Assembly: GCF_025024155.1 (NCBI RefSeq)
Contig: NW_026251731.1
Coordinates: 62,001-126,000 of the forward strand
Direction of reading: 5' to 3'
Origin: Gamsiella multidivaricata
Lineage: Eukaryota > Mortierellomycota > Mortierellomycetes > Mortierellales > Mortierellaceae
Length of the DNA: 64,000 bases
The translations under genes and the position numbers were made by a program. This document shows, piece by piece, positions 12,501-23,638 of this stretch. Position 1 is the stretch's first letter; each line of letters opens with the position of its first letter. The notes beneath the pieces are model-generated. The model had not been told where the DNA came from and made no database searches. It saw only the letters and a list, made by a program, of their open reading frames with translations.

Positions 12501-15196
12501 GCGTGGATCGTCAATGGCAGCTTGAAAGATAACATTCTATTTGGCAAGCCCTTTGATCAGGAAAGATACGACCGCGTCATATTCGCATCAGGTCTAGTGC
12601 CGGATATAGAGGCTCTTCTAGCGGGCGATCAAACAGAGATCGGCGAGCGAGGCATTAATCTATCAGGAGGGCAGAAGCAAAGAGTGTCGCTGGCGCGGGC
12701 TGCTTATCAGGATGCGGACATCTATCTTCTTGATGATCCTCTCAGTGCTGTGGATGCGCATGTGGATCAGCATTTGTGGAGGTATTTGATCGGACCTAAC
12801 GGACTGTTGAAGCAGAAGACGAGGATCTTAGTGACGCATGGTATCCATCACTTGGACAGTGTCGACCGGATTGTCGTGGTCAAGGACGGTATGATCTCCG
12901 AGACGGGTGAATACCTAGAACTCATGGCAGCCAAGAATGCATTCTATCAATTGATCACGGAGTATTCTGTACAGGAGAAGAACCAGCAAGCGGATGGGGG
13001 TCATGTCGCAGATGAGGGTGCTACAGTGGATATTGCACCCATAGGAGCCGGGACAGATGCGGGCAAAAAGGCGGCATTAGTGAACGATAGGGTCGCACTT
13101 GCGGCTGCTAAGAAAGATACCTCTGGTGGATTGGTTGTTGCCGAAAAGATCGAGGAGGGGAAAGTTGGCTGGAGAGTGTACCTAGACTATGCCAGAGCGA
13201 TGTAAGTCCAATCCCTTTTGCCTTTTATGAATTTGCACTGCATCTTCTTGTTTGAATTTGTGTTTATTTATTAGTTGTTATTATTTATTTAATGTGGAAT
13301 TCCTTAGTACACTTCACAATGCCTTTCTTTGCCTACTTCTTTACGCTCTCGGCCAGGCCTGTCAGGTTGCTACCAACTTCTGGCTGCGTTACTGGCTCAC
13401 GGCAGATGAGCGCGAAGACGATCGCCCCGCTGCATTCTTCCTGTGTGGATACGCTGCTCTGGTCCTCCTCTTTGTGACGATAGATGTCACGGCCAACTAC
13501 ATGGCGAACGTTGTGTGCGGCATCCGCGGGTCCAAGACGCTGTACGATCGGCTGCTGACTCGAGTTCTGCGCATGCCCATGAGTTTCTTTGACACGACGC
13601 CGTAAGTGTTTATGGCGATGATAGTTTTGTTCCGCACGAAGATTCAATGAGAACCAGGAAAAATGGGTCTTTACGGCGTATTTGTTACTGCCTTGGTATT
13701 TTAGGATGGGAAGAATCGTCAACAGGTTCTCGTCGGATATCTCAACAGTCGATAGCCAGATTCCAATGGAGCTCCCGGGTCTACTTAGCTTCGTTGCCAC
13801 GACTCTTTCGATCCTTCTCGTCGTCGCGTACTCGACCCCACTTTTCCTCGTCGCCGTTCTACCCTTAGGGATCGTTTTCTTTACAATCCAAGGTTACTAT
13901 GTGAAAACCAGTGGTCAGCTCAAACGACTGCAGTCCGCATCAAAGTCCCCGCTCTACCAGCATTTCAGTGAATCCCTTGCAGGAGTGTCGACGATTCGGA
14001 GCATGAGTGGACAGACAAGCCGGTTCATTGAGGAGAACGAGAAACGGACGGATATGATTGCGCAGAAGACCGACCTGTTTATGCTCACGAACCGCTGGCT
14101 CACGATCCGAATCCAGACACTTTGCGCGACGACTGTATTTTTGGCGGCCGCGCTGGCGGTGCTGAACGCGGAGCGGTTGGACCCCAGCTTGGTGGGCCTT
14201 GCGCTCAGTTATGCGCTTAATCTGACGAATGTGATTGCGATCCTGGTGCGGACTGTGAGCGAGGTCCAGAATCAGTTTGTGAGCGTCGAGAGGATTCGAG
14301 AATACACTGAATTACCGGTCGAGGCGCCTCTAGAGACCGGTGTGCGTTTGCCGGAGAACTGGCCGCAACATGGTAGGATCGAATTTAGGGACTTCTCGGC
14401 CCGCTACAGGGATGGATTGGACATGTGTATCAGGGGCGCGTCGTTTACGATCGAGCCACAGGAGAAGCTTGGGATCGTGGGAAGGACAGGAGCGGGAAAG
14501 TCATCTTTGATGCTGGCGTTGTTTAGGATCATTGAGGCGGCGGATAGTTACTGGGCGCGGGCAAGCGACCCTTCTGTATCCGCGAGAGATCATGCGCTGG
14601 AGGATGCGACTCGATTGTATTCTGAGAGCCATGGAGGTGGCGGGTCGATCGAGATTGACGGGGTCGATATCTCGACGCTGGGATTGCAGGACCTCCGACG
14701 GCACTTGTCGATCATTCCTCAGGACCCTACGTTGTTTGCGGGTACCGTGCGCGACAACCTGGATCCGTTTCAGGAGCTCGAGGATGCGGAGCTTTGGGAA
14801 GCGTTGGAGCGGGCGCATTTAAAGAACCATATTTCGTCACTTGCAGGCGGGTTATCGTTTGAGGTCGCACAGGACGGCGAGAACTTTTCTATGGGACAGC
14901 GGTCGTTGATTTGTTTGGCGCGAGCGCTGTTGCGGAAGAGTAAGGTGTTGGTGCTGGATGAGGCGACGGCGGCGGTGGATGTGGAGACGGATGATTTGAT
15001 CCAGAAGACGATCCGGAAGGAGTTTAAGGATCGGACAATTTTGACGGTCGCGCATCGTGTGAAGACGGTGATGGATTCGGGTAAGATCCTGGTGTTGGAT
15101 CAGGGGCGGGTTAAGGAGTGCGATGCGCCAGAGCAGTTGCTGAAGAATAAGGACTCGCTGTTTTATAGCCTGGCGCGCCAGGCTGGCGAGATTTGA
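9564..15196 (+). CDS. ABCC-type (MRP/YCF1-like) full-length ABC transporter
   Basis: ATP-driven exporter of the multidrug-resistance-associated family, probably vacuolar or plasma-membrane, moving conjugates or drugs. Six exons (9564-9872, 10304-11261, 11359-11647, 11768-13201, 13308-13601, 13705-15196) join in phase to 1591 residues. An N-terminal TMD0-like helical region comes first. The first membrane domain has the linker motif NLFSRLIFHYVQPLMSAGARR. NBD1 shows Walker A GRIGQGKSS, signature LSGGQKQR and Walker B YLLDDPLSAVDAHV. The second membrane domain contains GRIVNRFSSDIS. NBD2 shows Walker A GRTGAGKSS, signature FSMGQRSL and Walker B VLVLDEATAAVD. NBD1 has Asp rather than Glu after Walker B, the usual degenerate ABCC site. 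The first intron is long (431 bp). A close paralogue sits at 61223-64000 on the other strand. Confidence 0.95.
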
Positions 15197-15649
15197 GGCG
15201 CATGTATGTGTACATTTTCGTAGAAAGAGCGGAATGAAGACATTAGAACGAGTACTCGGTCCTCTTCGATGAAGATCCTTGGAACTGATGCGGCACTTGG
15301 TTGTGTGGAGAAATTATCCAGCTTCTTCCTTACTATGGAGATTTCCATGTACAATAGCAAGAGCTGGCCCTATTGAGCCAATGAGCGACTTCTTCTATAT
15401 CTACCTGCACAGTCCGAGGCGGTGTGTTCTCGTTGGACGGAATACCACGACATTTTCAGGAACCAAGACGTTGCTGCTCCAAGATAGTCAGCTCAGTGGA
15501 TCAAGGACGCTCTGGAGAGCCGCGTCCTGTTACTGGACAACTCAGACGCGTTTTGTTTAGTGGCGCTTACCCTTTTTGGAAGGTGATCAGGAGCGCATCC
15601 AGCAGGATCATACATACATCAACACACCCAACAGCAACAACAGCAACAG
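15197..15649. other. Intergenic region
   Basis: No gene or notable repeat is seen apart from a short CAACA-rich tract (15616-15649) just before the next start codon. Confidence 0.5.
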
Positions 15650-16664
15650 ATGTCAAAAGCAACGATCGAACGCAGGGCGATCAGCATCTTATACGACTTT
15701 CAAAAGGCGCGCAAGGTCTGGGGCGATCTTGTTTCGGATGGATTGACACAGGCGAATGCTCTAGTCAATGTGCAATTGCAACAAGGGTATGCAAGGATCT
15801 CGCTGCTCTCAGTCTGGCCTTTCAGCCGCCATAAAAAGAGTTGACCATGGAAAGTCATTTTACAGGGACAGCTGTCGCATCAGAGCTCTCCTAACATTGG
15901 AAAGCAACTCATTGGTTCATGAGATAGATATGTGGACAACCCCGGATATTGGCCGCCGGCATTGGATCAATTTTTGGATCTCAAGGAGCGCTTTGAGAGT
16001 AAACTCCAAAAGAAGGCGGAAGCCATGGCCCTGGACTTTGAGACGACCTTTGAGAAGCTGGTAACGAGACATCTGGATGCATGTTTATTTATGGTCTTAT
16101 GGAATAGGCTGCGTTCTCAGTAATGGCACATAATAACGTCCATCATTCTGTGCCCACTGCTTTTTCACGTCGTAGAGCGCACAATACTCAAAGATGAAAC
16201 TGCAGACGAGTCAGTTTGAATACTTGATGGAGGAAGCAACGGAGACTTTTGGCGAAGCATTCACATATCGGGAACCTCTGGGCAGTACATGCACGTTAGA
16301 ACAGATCTGGATTCAGCTGGACCGGGTCTTTGAGCTCTACACACTACAGATCACGCTTAACAGAGAGATTCTAGATCAACTCGTCGCACGGAATCAGCAC
16401 CATCAACCGCAGTTCATTAGGGACCCAGGAACCTTGAGTGCGCAGCGCGGAGGGTATTCGGATACGACAGGGGCTTCAGTTACAGAGAACACGGTTGATA
16501 TGGGAGGCAATCATGGCCTGAGTGGATTCCTACCGCCGGTACGGAGGGATAAAGATCAAGGCATGATCCTGCTTTCCGCGTGGTTGAACCAGCCGCATCT
16601 CAAGCCGGACGTCTTGGTAGCTTTTGATGAATTTTGTCAAATTGAGCTTTTTACGAATGAATAA
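15650..16664 (+). CDS. Possible AIRIM/C1orf109-like ribosome maturation factor
   Basis: Three exons, 15650-15786, 15928-16060 and 16176-16664, join in phase to give 252 residues, mostly predicted helical. The middle part reads ALDQFLDLKERFESKLQKK, which resembles the ALRAFPDLKERL region of animal C1orf109/AIRIM. AIRIM is a partner of the AAA ATPase SPATA5/AFG2 in cytoplasmic recycling of pre-60S factors. A later helix (LDRVFELYTLQITLNREILD) and a C-terminal SAWLNQPHLKPDVLVAFDEF segment also fit the order of that family. A loop of about 60 residues rich in Gly, Ser and Thr lies between them. The identification rests on short remembered similarities and is tentative. No catalytic motif is visible. 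Confidence 0.5.
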
Positions 16665-16785
16665 AAACAGCGAGGCCCCGGTTTGTACATGGAGAACGAA
16701 ACAACATTGCATGACCAAAAGGAGTCAAGGGGCGAGAGAATTTGACTTTTGACTGTATGCATCGTAAAGTGTGCATGACAAGCAA

Positions 16786-16788
<3 letters not shown>

Positions 16789-16816
<28 letters not shown>
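16789..16816 (+). repeat. Homopolymer A run (28 bp)
   Basis: An uninterrupted run of 28 A between the convergent genes ending at 16664 and 16898. It could be simple slippage or the trace of a poly(A) tail; no target-site duplication was recognised. Confidence 0.8.
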
Positions 16817-16819
<3 letters not shown>

Positions 16820-16897
16820 ATTATATTATGGGTATCTATATGGCTGTATGTGATTAGAGATAGATATCTGTGAGAGTGATTATGACCGTTCGTTATC

Positions 16898-19070
16898 CTA
16901 TTGCGTGTAAAGTTTTGGGATGACAGGGTTCGCAGAACGATACAAATTATCGATGTGGTTCGAGCAGAGCAGGGCAACGATCATGACAAGCAGCTGGAGG
17001 GGGAGGATAATGAATGCTGCAGAAGACGTGCTGGATAAAAAATCCTGCTGGTATTGTAGGAATACACTTTCACAGGACGGTAACGGAGCCCGTGGAAAAC
17101 AGCGTATGTCGTATGATGGGTAATCTCCAAGGGAACGGTATCCACAACAAGAGAGCTATTATGTGTATGAGCGTCGGACCAAATTGTGAGCCATGGTACG
17201 TTTGTATATCCTTCGATAAAACAGTTTAAAAAAAAACCAGGACTTACAGCATTTTGAATGATCAGGCGGTCATCGCGTGTGTACTCATTGATCCATGAAA
17301 ACTTCAGCTTTTGGTACAAAGAGACGTGGTTCCTGCGGAAGCAGATGTATCCGATGGATGTGAACATTGCAAATAGCGGCCAGAGCAGGATCGCATAGAT
17401 ACTTAGAACCTTGCGACTCTGTCTCATAATACCAATGTAGCCCAACAGCGCAATGACGATCCCAAAAGGAGGTGTGACCATCATCACTTGAATACATTGA
17501 AAAAAGTAGGTTAGCTATGTTACCCCCAAGATGCATTAGAATACTGTATTTTCATTCATACAGCGAGCACATACTGTAGAGGGCGTTGCGGTTGGCGATC
17601 ATCATGATGCCAGAGTCCAGGTATGGTTTCGACCACGTGGCGCCCTTCCAGGACATGACCATCACCACCGTGCACGCGACCGAGTAGAACAAAAGCTATA
17701 TTGGTCATTGTTCATGAAAAAGAACACTTCTGTCAGTTCACGAACGATTTTGAACATAACCACTTAATAGAACACGCTCTCTTTTGCTTACGATGGAGTT
17801 TGCCAAAAACAGTAGCACTTTGCTCCGGGTCCAAGTCTTGAATTTTCGCATATTTTGAAACTCCCGCTCCTGTTCTAGCTGCAACCTTCCATCATCCTGT
17901 CGGTTCGTTGTAAAACTCATCATGCTCATTCCAGCCATTTGCTTGTCATGGTCCAGAGTTCTCCTCGACTCTGTTCCCAATTCTCTGGATTGTCTCCGTT
18001 TGTGAAACTCCTGCTGCGGCTGCTGCCATTGCGGCTGTTGTTGGAAATCGATGGACTGACGAGGGGATGATGGGTTCTTTGATATCGAAGGCGCGAATTG
18101 GCTCAGCATGGCTGTCTCGAGGATCGGCGACGAGATTTTTGAAAGCAGCGGCGCAGAGTGTTGGGATCCAGAGGTTGAGGGTTGTGACAAGGAGGAGGAA
18201 GCGTTTGGAATTGAATCGGTTGATCGTGTGAGTGGGGAGGATGGCACTAACGCGGATGGGGGTGAAAGAAATATAGTTTTATCATGAACCACTCCGTAAA
18301 GTGATGCCGGTAATGAGGTAGGAACATTATTGAGAGCGCTGAAGCTAGGATTGGCGACTGTTGTAGCAGTCAAGCTGCTGGAGGTGGAGGAGTCAGGGTA
18401 GTGGATGCGGCGGTCGGTTATTGGCCGAGTAAGTTCTTCAGAGCTACGCGAGTTTAGTGTTTGCTGCTGTAGTGGTAGCTGTCCCTGCTGCTGTGATTGC
18501 TGTTGATAGGCGTGAAGAGTAATATCGACATCGGGATCGTACTGCGATGCTCTGATTTGAACGAAGTATGGAATAACAAAAATAGGGTTAAAGTCATGGT
18601 CCGTGCGAGGGTGCTTCTTTAAAACAACAACTAGCCATTTTTGTTGGAGCCCTTACTTGGTTTGTTCATAGTACCTCTGTGTCCTCGATTCCGCCTGTGT
18701 TACCATGTTTCAGGGTCGAGATATGATGCGGGATCAAATAACAGTGGAATGTGAGCTTGGAGCGAAAGAAACAGCAGAGGTGTTCAGATCTAGCTGAAAG
18801 AATCGAGAAAGGTATGCTAAAGGATGATGGACAGGAATAAGGCATCCAGTTCGAACGCTGTAAACTGAAGAGAAATGTAAAGGTACTCGCAACGAACCTC
18901 GTTCGGTTGGGTAGGACAGAAATGAAAATAGGCAGCTGTGCTTCAAGATCGGAAGAGGGAAACGATAAACAAAGAACGACGTGGTAAGGCGAAAGGAGTG
19001 TCTGTGCAAGACAACTTACTGCCTTCTTCTGCCCTTCCTTATCTTTTTTCTCTGGCGGAACAAAAGACAT
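16898..19070 (-). CDS. Tetraspanin-like membrane protein with long Gln/Ser-rich N-terminus
   Basis: Six exons read on the minus strand (19070-19020, 18694-18657, 18551-17792, 17695-17575, 17486-17248, 17155-16898) join in phase to 488 residues. About 270 N-terminal residues are hydrophilic and low-complexity (Gln runs, Ser/Pro). Four hydrophobic segments follow, among them KVLLFLANSILLFYSVACTV, PFGIVIALLGYIGIM, ILLWPLFAMFTSIGYICF and, near the end, FIILPLQLLVMIVALLC. The large loop between segments three and four contains LSCCGYRS and two later Cys (DIRCFPRAP and PSCESVF), the CCG-plus-Cys pattern of tetraspanins. Tetraspanins organise membrane microdomains, and in fungi Pls1-type members act in polar growth. 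The extended N-terminus is much longer than in classical tetraspanins, so a diverged subfamily is likely. Confidence 0.72.
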
Positions 19071-19684
19071 CCTGAAGCTAAACAGTAACCACATCGATTG
19101 CCTCGGCCACACACCGCCACCTTACGTCTCTGTGCCTCCACCTTGGATGCCTTTCAGCCTCGTGCTATTGGTCCTTGTGAAAGACTATATGTGTTCCAAA
19201 CTTTGCACCAGATGGTTTTATCGAGGGCAGCAAATCATGCTTGTCGGTTTGAACACGTCCCACAGAAATGAGGAGGCTCAGGATCAAGCAATTGAAAGAG
19301 GGGCACAGGACGTCCTTGTCTCCTTGCCGAATTAGCGCGACTCCCTTTTTTCGGTACCTCAAATATCTATCACAAAATCCTTGTTCCCATGACCCCCCTG
19401 TTACCATCCTACATAAAAATACATGCCGCTATGTAGGTCGTTATTCGGAATACCTGCAGTAGCCATTCAAAAACAGAACTACGTAGCGCCCGTGAATTAG
19501 ACCTTTTGCCCATTTCGTTAGGCATAAGCAATTGACAGCGCCTGTCCTACATTCCTGGACGCAAGGCGATGTATTGCATAAACCCATACGCGAAAGAATG
19601 CCCTTTACTACCTGGATGTTTGCCAGGCACTGGCCTGGCAAGGCAGAGCGAACCGTAGAGATAATCCTAGTCAAGCACGCGTAT
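19071..19684. other. Intergenic region
   Basis: No gene supported. It is the shared upstream side of the tetraspanin gene and the downstream side of the pogo-derived gene. Short open frames on both strands have no recognisable content. Confidence 0.5.
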
Positions 19685-22034
19685 TTATTCACGAAACTCA
19701 ACAGATAGATCTAGACACTTTACAATGAGCTTGTAGTGTATGGGTATGGAAGGTTCGATATAATGGTCCTGGTCAAGGTAATATTGTACCATCCGCTTAG
19801 ATATCATTGGAAACATTCTCTCCAACTTCCGACGCAATTTACACTCTTGAACAAAACTCTCATCAGTCGGCCATCCTAATTTCATACCGTCCAATCGCGA
19901 CAAGTTGACCAATGTGAAAAACGGTTCGAAGCAGATTTGCAGAAATGCCCTATCGAGATCGTTCCAGGTCTTTCTGAGTAGTCCTACGCTGTCCTGCCAG
20001 GTAAACATTTTGAAAAAGTCCATTTGTGGGTCCGAGTAGATGGCTTTCCATGATTTGAACAAGAGAATATGGTAATGAGCCTTGAACGCCTTGGATAACC
20101 TGGCGCTCATAGGAGTCACTGAATAGAAGATCCCGAAGCATTTTACAACTTGGATATATTGCAGGCCAAGGTCAGTACATCCTAGAGAGTCATCCCAAGT
20201 CTCCCCATCTACAAGCAGTAGAACACGACGATCGAGAGAATCGTCAAACCTGGACAGCCACCGCACGTAAGATGAAGCAGGGATATCACATGTTCTATCA
20301 TCAAGTGCTTTCTCGTTATAGCCATCGGCCTCGTATATGTTCGAATGCTGTCTGGCTGGAATCCGTTACAATAGAGACAATACATCTATTAGCTATATAG
20401 ATCGCGCGTGCCAGTTTCTACCATGGTCAATGGCACAGCTAGATTTGCATATAGCCTTACCGATAAGAAGCGGCTCTCGCTTATCGGAACCATCAGCGTT
20501 ACAGCACAGCAAAATACTTGCAATGGACATATCCAAGCCATCATTCGCATAGTGTGGGTTATGGACTCCCATCTCGCTGGATTGCGTAGGGTACATGAAC
20601 AGATGCAAGACATCACACGAGTAGATGTCGTTCGGATTGTAGCCGTGGAGCATTGACCTCAGTCGCGTACGGTCCAGTGTAAAGCCTGCCGTAGGTTCAC
20701 GGTGCGGAGAGAGCGTGATGCTGTGTCGCCTTTTGAATCCCTTGAGCCAGCCTGATGTGAACTGACAAGGCGGAAGTGGATTCGTGAGCATAGCCGATAG
20801 TGCCCTATGGATGTTTAGTGCTTGGGCTGTGATTTTCGTGTCTGTCACAGGGACGTGGTACTTGAGCATAGAATTGATCAGTCCCTTGAGGAGATTTTCC
20901 ACGATGTAAAAAGGTGGTTCGGCCATGCGCTTCGTCGTCAGAGTAAGAGCAGCGCGCCTTTTACCATTTGCGAATGCTTGGACCGTCTCATTGTTCTTGA
21001 GGACGTCGTAAATGGTGGGGCGCTTGACCTTGGAGAGCTGACTGACTGCAGAGATGGATACGGATGGGTTCTGTTCGTGGAATTTGATGATGTCGAGTTT
21101 CAGCTGAACTGACAGGGCTGTCCTCGGACGCTTCGCCTCGCGATTTTCAGGGGTATTGTCAGGGGTCAGCTCGCTGGGCAATTCGATGGCGGCTCGTTTA
21201 CGATCGCTCGCAGATGAATCGGATGGCCCCCATTCCTGAGACGATGACTCGGATGACTCCATCGCCTTCATAGACAAAAGTTCGCAGATGAGTAAAGGAT
21301 TCTATTAGGTACCGTCATTAAATAGCCCTGAACAGAACAAACGCCAGGTACGATACCTGTAATGGCAAATTATCTCCAGTTTGTTGTCCCTGGACTTGCT
21401 GCCTCTTTTGCACCTGCTGGCCCCACTGTTGCTGATGCTGCTCATGATGCTCCTGCCTATACTGCTGTAATTGTTCCTGCAGCTGCCGGTCTTGCTCCAG
21501 CAGTTCTTTCGCCTGTTGCTGAATGCGCTCCCGTTGATTCAATAGACCCTGTAACTCCGGGGAGTACTGGCGCTGGTGCTGTAGCTGAGGCAGCTGCGAG
21601 GGACGTTCTTCAATTTCCTGAAGTAAGATATGCAGTTCTTGCGGCTGTGTAGCTGATTGCTGCTGTTGTTGTTGGTGTTGTGGTGGTGGTGGTGGTAGCT
21701 GTGGCGGTCGCTCCGGATACGACTGAATCTGTTGCAACGTGTTGGGATTGTCTGCGTGCGACGCACGGCTGGGCTCACACATGTCCAATAAAGCGCTAAG
21801 CGCGGTGCTGTAAAGCGCCTGGGGGGTTGCATCTGTGGACCCTCGAGCTGAGCTGCCTCTAAGGCCTTCAATTGAAGTCTCCGATAGAGGCAGAAGAAGT
21901 TCATATCCGTGGTGAAGGTGGTTTGAAGACGTGATACCGAGGTCGGACCGTGCGTCTTGAGTGTCAACCGCATAGGAGCTGCTGCGGCCATCTTGCTCTT
22001 GAAGATCCACCGGGGATAGCCATTGTAGGTTCAT
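19685..22034 (-). CDS. pogo/Tigger transposase-derived protein with eroded catalytic site
   Basis: Three exons (22034-21357, 21301-20422, 20355-19685) join in phase to 742 residues without any stop. Residues 1-226 are rich in Gln and Pro with a coiled-coil-like Gln/Glu/Arg stretch. Next comes a Psq-type helix-turn-helix (LSVQLKLDIIKFHEQNPSVS to PTIYDVLKNN), then a CENP-B-type second DNA-binding domain ending GWLKGFKRRHSIT, then a DDE-superfamily region. In the DDE part the first Asp motif, usually DETGLF, reads SCDVLHLF. The LLCCNADGS motif is conserved. The second motif, usually LLVDNAPSH, reads LLLVDGETWDD. The usual QPLDQGxIxAFK reads TPMSARLSKAFK, so the third acidic residue seems lost. 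An intact spliced frame with a damaged active site suggests domestication as a DNA-binding protein rather than a live transposon. No flanking terminal repeats were found. Confidence 0.8.
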
Positions 22035-22147
22035 CCTTGTTGAAAGAAGGTAATTTGGTTCAGCGGGCTGAATAATTTGGCGAAGCTTGCCTGGTATTTA
22101 TATGGATGAGCAGTAAGGAGGGACACAGGGGGGCAACCTTCTTTTAG

Positions 22148-22319
22148 TCGGATGGTTGATCCAGAGCAGGCCGCACTGTTGTTTTTTGTCGGATGGTTGA
22201 TCCAGAGCAGGTCGCACTGTTGTTTTTTGTCGGATGGTTGATCCAAAACGGTTTGGTTCCTAGTCAATGCACATTCTTATGCCCAGCGTCATGGATTTTT
22301 CTTTGTCGGATGGTCGATC
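22148..22319 (+). repeat. Tandem 41-bp repeat array with near-palindromic core
   Basis: Two adjacent 41-bp units (22148-22188, 22189-22229) are almost identical, a third begins at 22230 and diverges after about 15 bp, and a fourth partial copy starts at 22305. Each unit begins TCGGATGGTTGATCC, whose GGAT...ATCC ends form an imperfect dyad. The array lies about 115-285 bp upstream of the pogo-derived gene (minus strand) and 300 bp before the small gene at 22624. Confidence 0.85.
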
Positions 22320-22479
22320 CTCCTTGAAACGACGGACGACTCGGAATAATCGCTCCTACGACTTACAGCTTACACGCATTGTCCGCACAATCTTAATTAA
22401 TGTCAACCCGATCTCTGTCTTCATCTCACTCAAATGTTGACCCTATCTTGCGTGTCCTGGACATACCTATGTCCTCAAG

Positions 22480-22487
22480 TATAAAAG
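22480..22487 (+). promoter_or_regulatory. TATA box of small gene 1
   Basis: TATAAAAG lies 144 bp before the ATG at 22624. It is followed by a T/C-rich initiator-like stretch and a CACAAACCA repeat in the presumed 5' leader. Spacing matches that at the second small gene. Confidence 0.6.
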
Positions 22488-22623
22488 ACAGCAGCGAGTC
22501 GCACTTGGTTTCCTCTCTCCTCATATAAAGCATACAAAACACACAAACCACACAAACCACTATCGCTCCACTCACCTGTCACTTCCACGATCTCAGGCGT
22601 CAGCGCTCAGCCTTTTCACAGAC

Positions 22624-22824
22624 ATGTCTCAAGCATCCCGCAATTTCCGCATAGTCTTCCAGACGCTGCCGCCGCCGCCACCACTACCGCCGCCAAATCC
22701 TGCGCAAAACCAAGATCAGATAACACCAGGACAGAACCAAGAACCGGACCCGGCAGTAGCTCAGATCAACCCGCCGCAAGTCCAGGACTTGGTATTTCTC
22801 GAGAACATAGTGTTGGATATATAG
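22624..22824 (+). CDS. Small Pro/Gln-rich protein, paralogue 1
   Basis: A 66-residue single-exon frame, not recognised as a known family. It starts MSQASRNFRI, has a run of Pro (PPPPPLPPP), then an Asn/Gln/Asp/Pro-rich middle, and ends VFLENIVLDI. There is no signal peptide, membrane segment or Cys. The gene has its own TATA box at 22480. The start, middle composition and end match the gene at 23313 (NFR near the N-terminus, V-[FY]-L-E-[ND] near the C-terminus), which is the main reason to believe both are genes. The function is unknown; the composition suggests a disordered protein with short terminal motifs. Confidence 0.55.
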   Translation: MSQASRNFRIVFQTLPPPPPLPPPNPAQNQDQITPGQNQEPDPAVAQINPPQVQDLVFLENIVLDI

Positions 22825-23176
22825 GATCCCGACTAGATACCATGATGGCTTTCATCCTGCTGGATAACTCTTGGTGTCGCCAACTCAACCCTTGTTTTAA
22901 AAATAAATAAAGCTAAAAAGCCAGCAAGTGAGTAGTAAACTGGCCGGTTGTACCTGAGACTGTTAACGTCCAATTGCCAACGATCTGACTGTCGTTGTAA
23001 AATAAAAGGCGATAATATGTTTACAAAGTCCTGAAAAGAGGATGTGTGTTGTGCGTGTGGACGTGTCATGTCCCTTTGGAGTAATAGATGGCGAAGTAGA
23101 TCTGCTAAATGTCGTCGCGTTGAATTATAGCTGCAGACATCCCCTCAGTAGAACATGCACATGTTCACAATTGCAA

Positions 23177-23183
23177 TATAAAC
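23177..23183 (+). promoter_or_regulatory. TATA box of small gene 2
   Basis: TATAAAC lies 136 bp before the ATG at 23313, close to the 144-bp spacing at small gene 1, and is followed by a C/T-rich leader. Confidence 0.5.
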
Positions 23184-23312
23184 CTCGAGACCCTACATCC
23201 AATTTCCCTTTTTATCCTTCACGAAGTACGCCACTAAACAGCATCCTTTCCTCCCACAGCCTACCACAATTCACTAAAACAACGGCTGCCTTTTCTCCGT
23301 TCGTAGACGAAT

Positions 23313-23573
23313 ATGAATCGCGCCTCCTTCAACTTTCGCCTCGCATCACACATGATGCACCAGCAGCAAAACTTGATTGAGCTCCAGGTACCAGACGCAG
23401 CACTACTGGACCAGGCATCCCATGCGATCATGGGCCACACAAACCAACCACAAATCCAGCCACAAATTCAACATCAAGCATCTTTGCAAGATCAACACCA
23501 GGTCCAGCTGCAGCCCGAAGGCTCGGTATATCTGGAGGACGCGATAATGGATGCTATGCATGGTCCAGCCTAG
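23313..23573 (+). CDS. Small Gln-rich protein, paralogue 2
   Basis: An 86-residue single-exon frame, not recognised as a known family. It starts MNRASFNFRL, has a Gln/His/Pro-rich middle with a PQIQPQIQHQ-type repeat, and ends VYLEDAIMDAMHGPA. The layout repeats that of the gene at 22624: an ASxNFR-type start, a low-complexity middle and an acidic amphipathic end. There is no signal peptide or transmembrane segment. The degraded gypsy element on the other strand begins within 70 bp of its stop codon. Confidence 0.5.
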   Translation: MNRASFNFRLASHMMHQQQNLIELQVPDAALLDQASHAIMGHTNQPQIQPQIQHQASLQDQHQVQLQPEGSVYLEDAIMDAMHGPA

Positions 23574-23638
23574 GCCCCACGGCATGTCCAACCTCAAGCC
23601 CCAAGTTCAAGTCGAACTTCGAGTCCAAATTTCCCAAT

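Noticed and set aside
22031..22267. A 78-residue minus-strand frame over the 41-bp repeats with repeated peptide units
   Set aside because: The peptide repeat is only the DNA repeat read through; it overlaps the promoter region of the pogo-derived gene.
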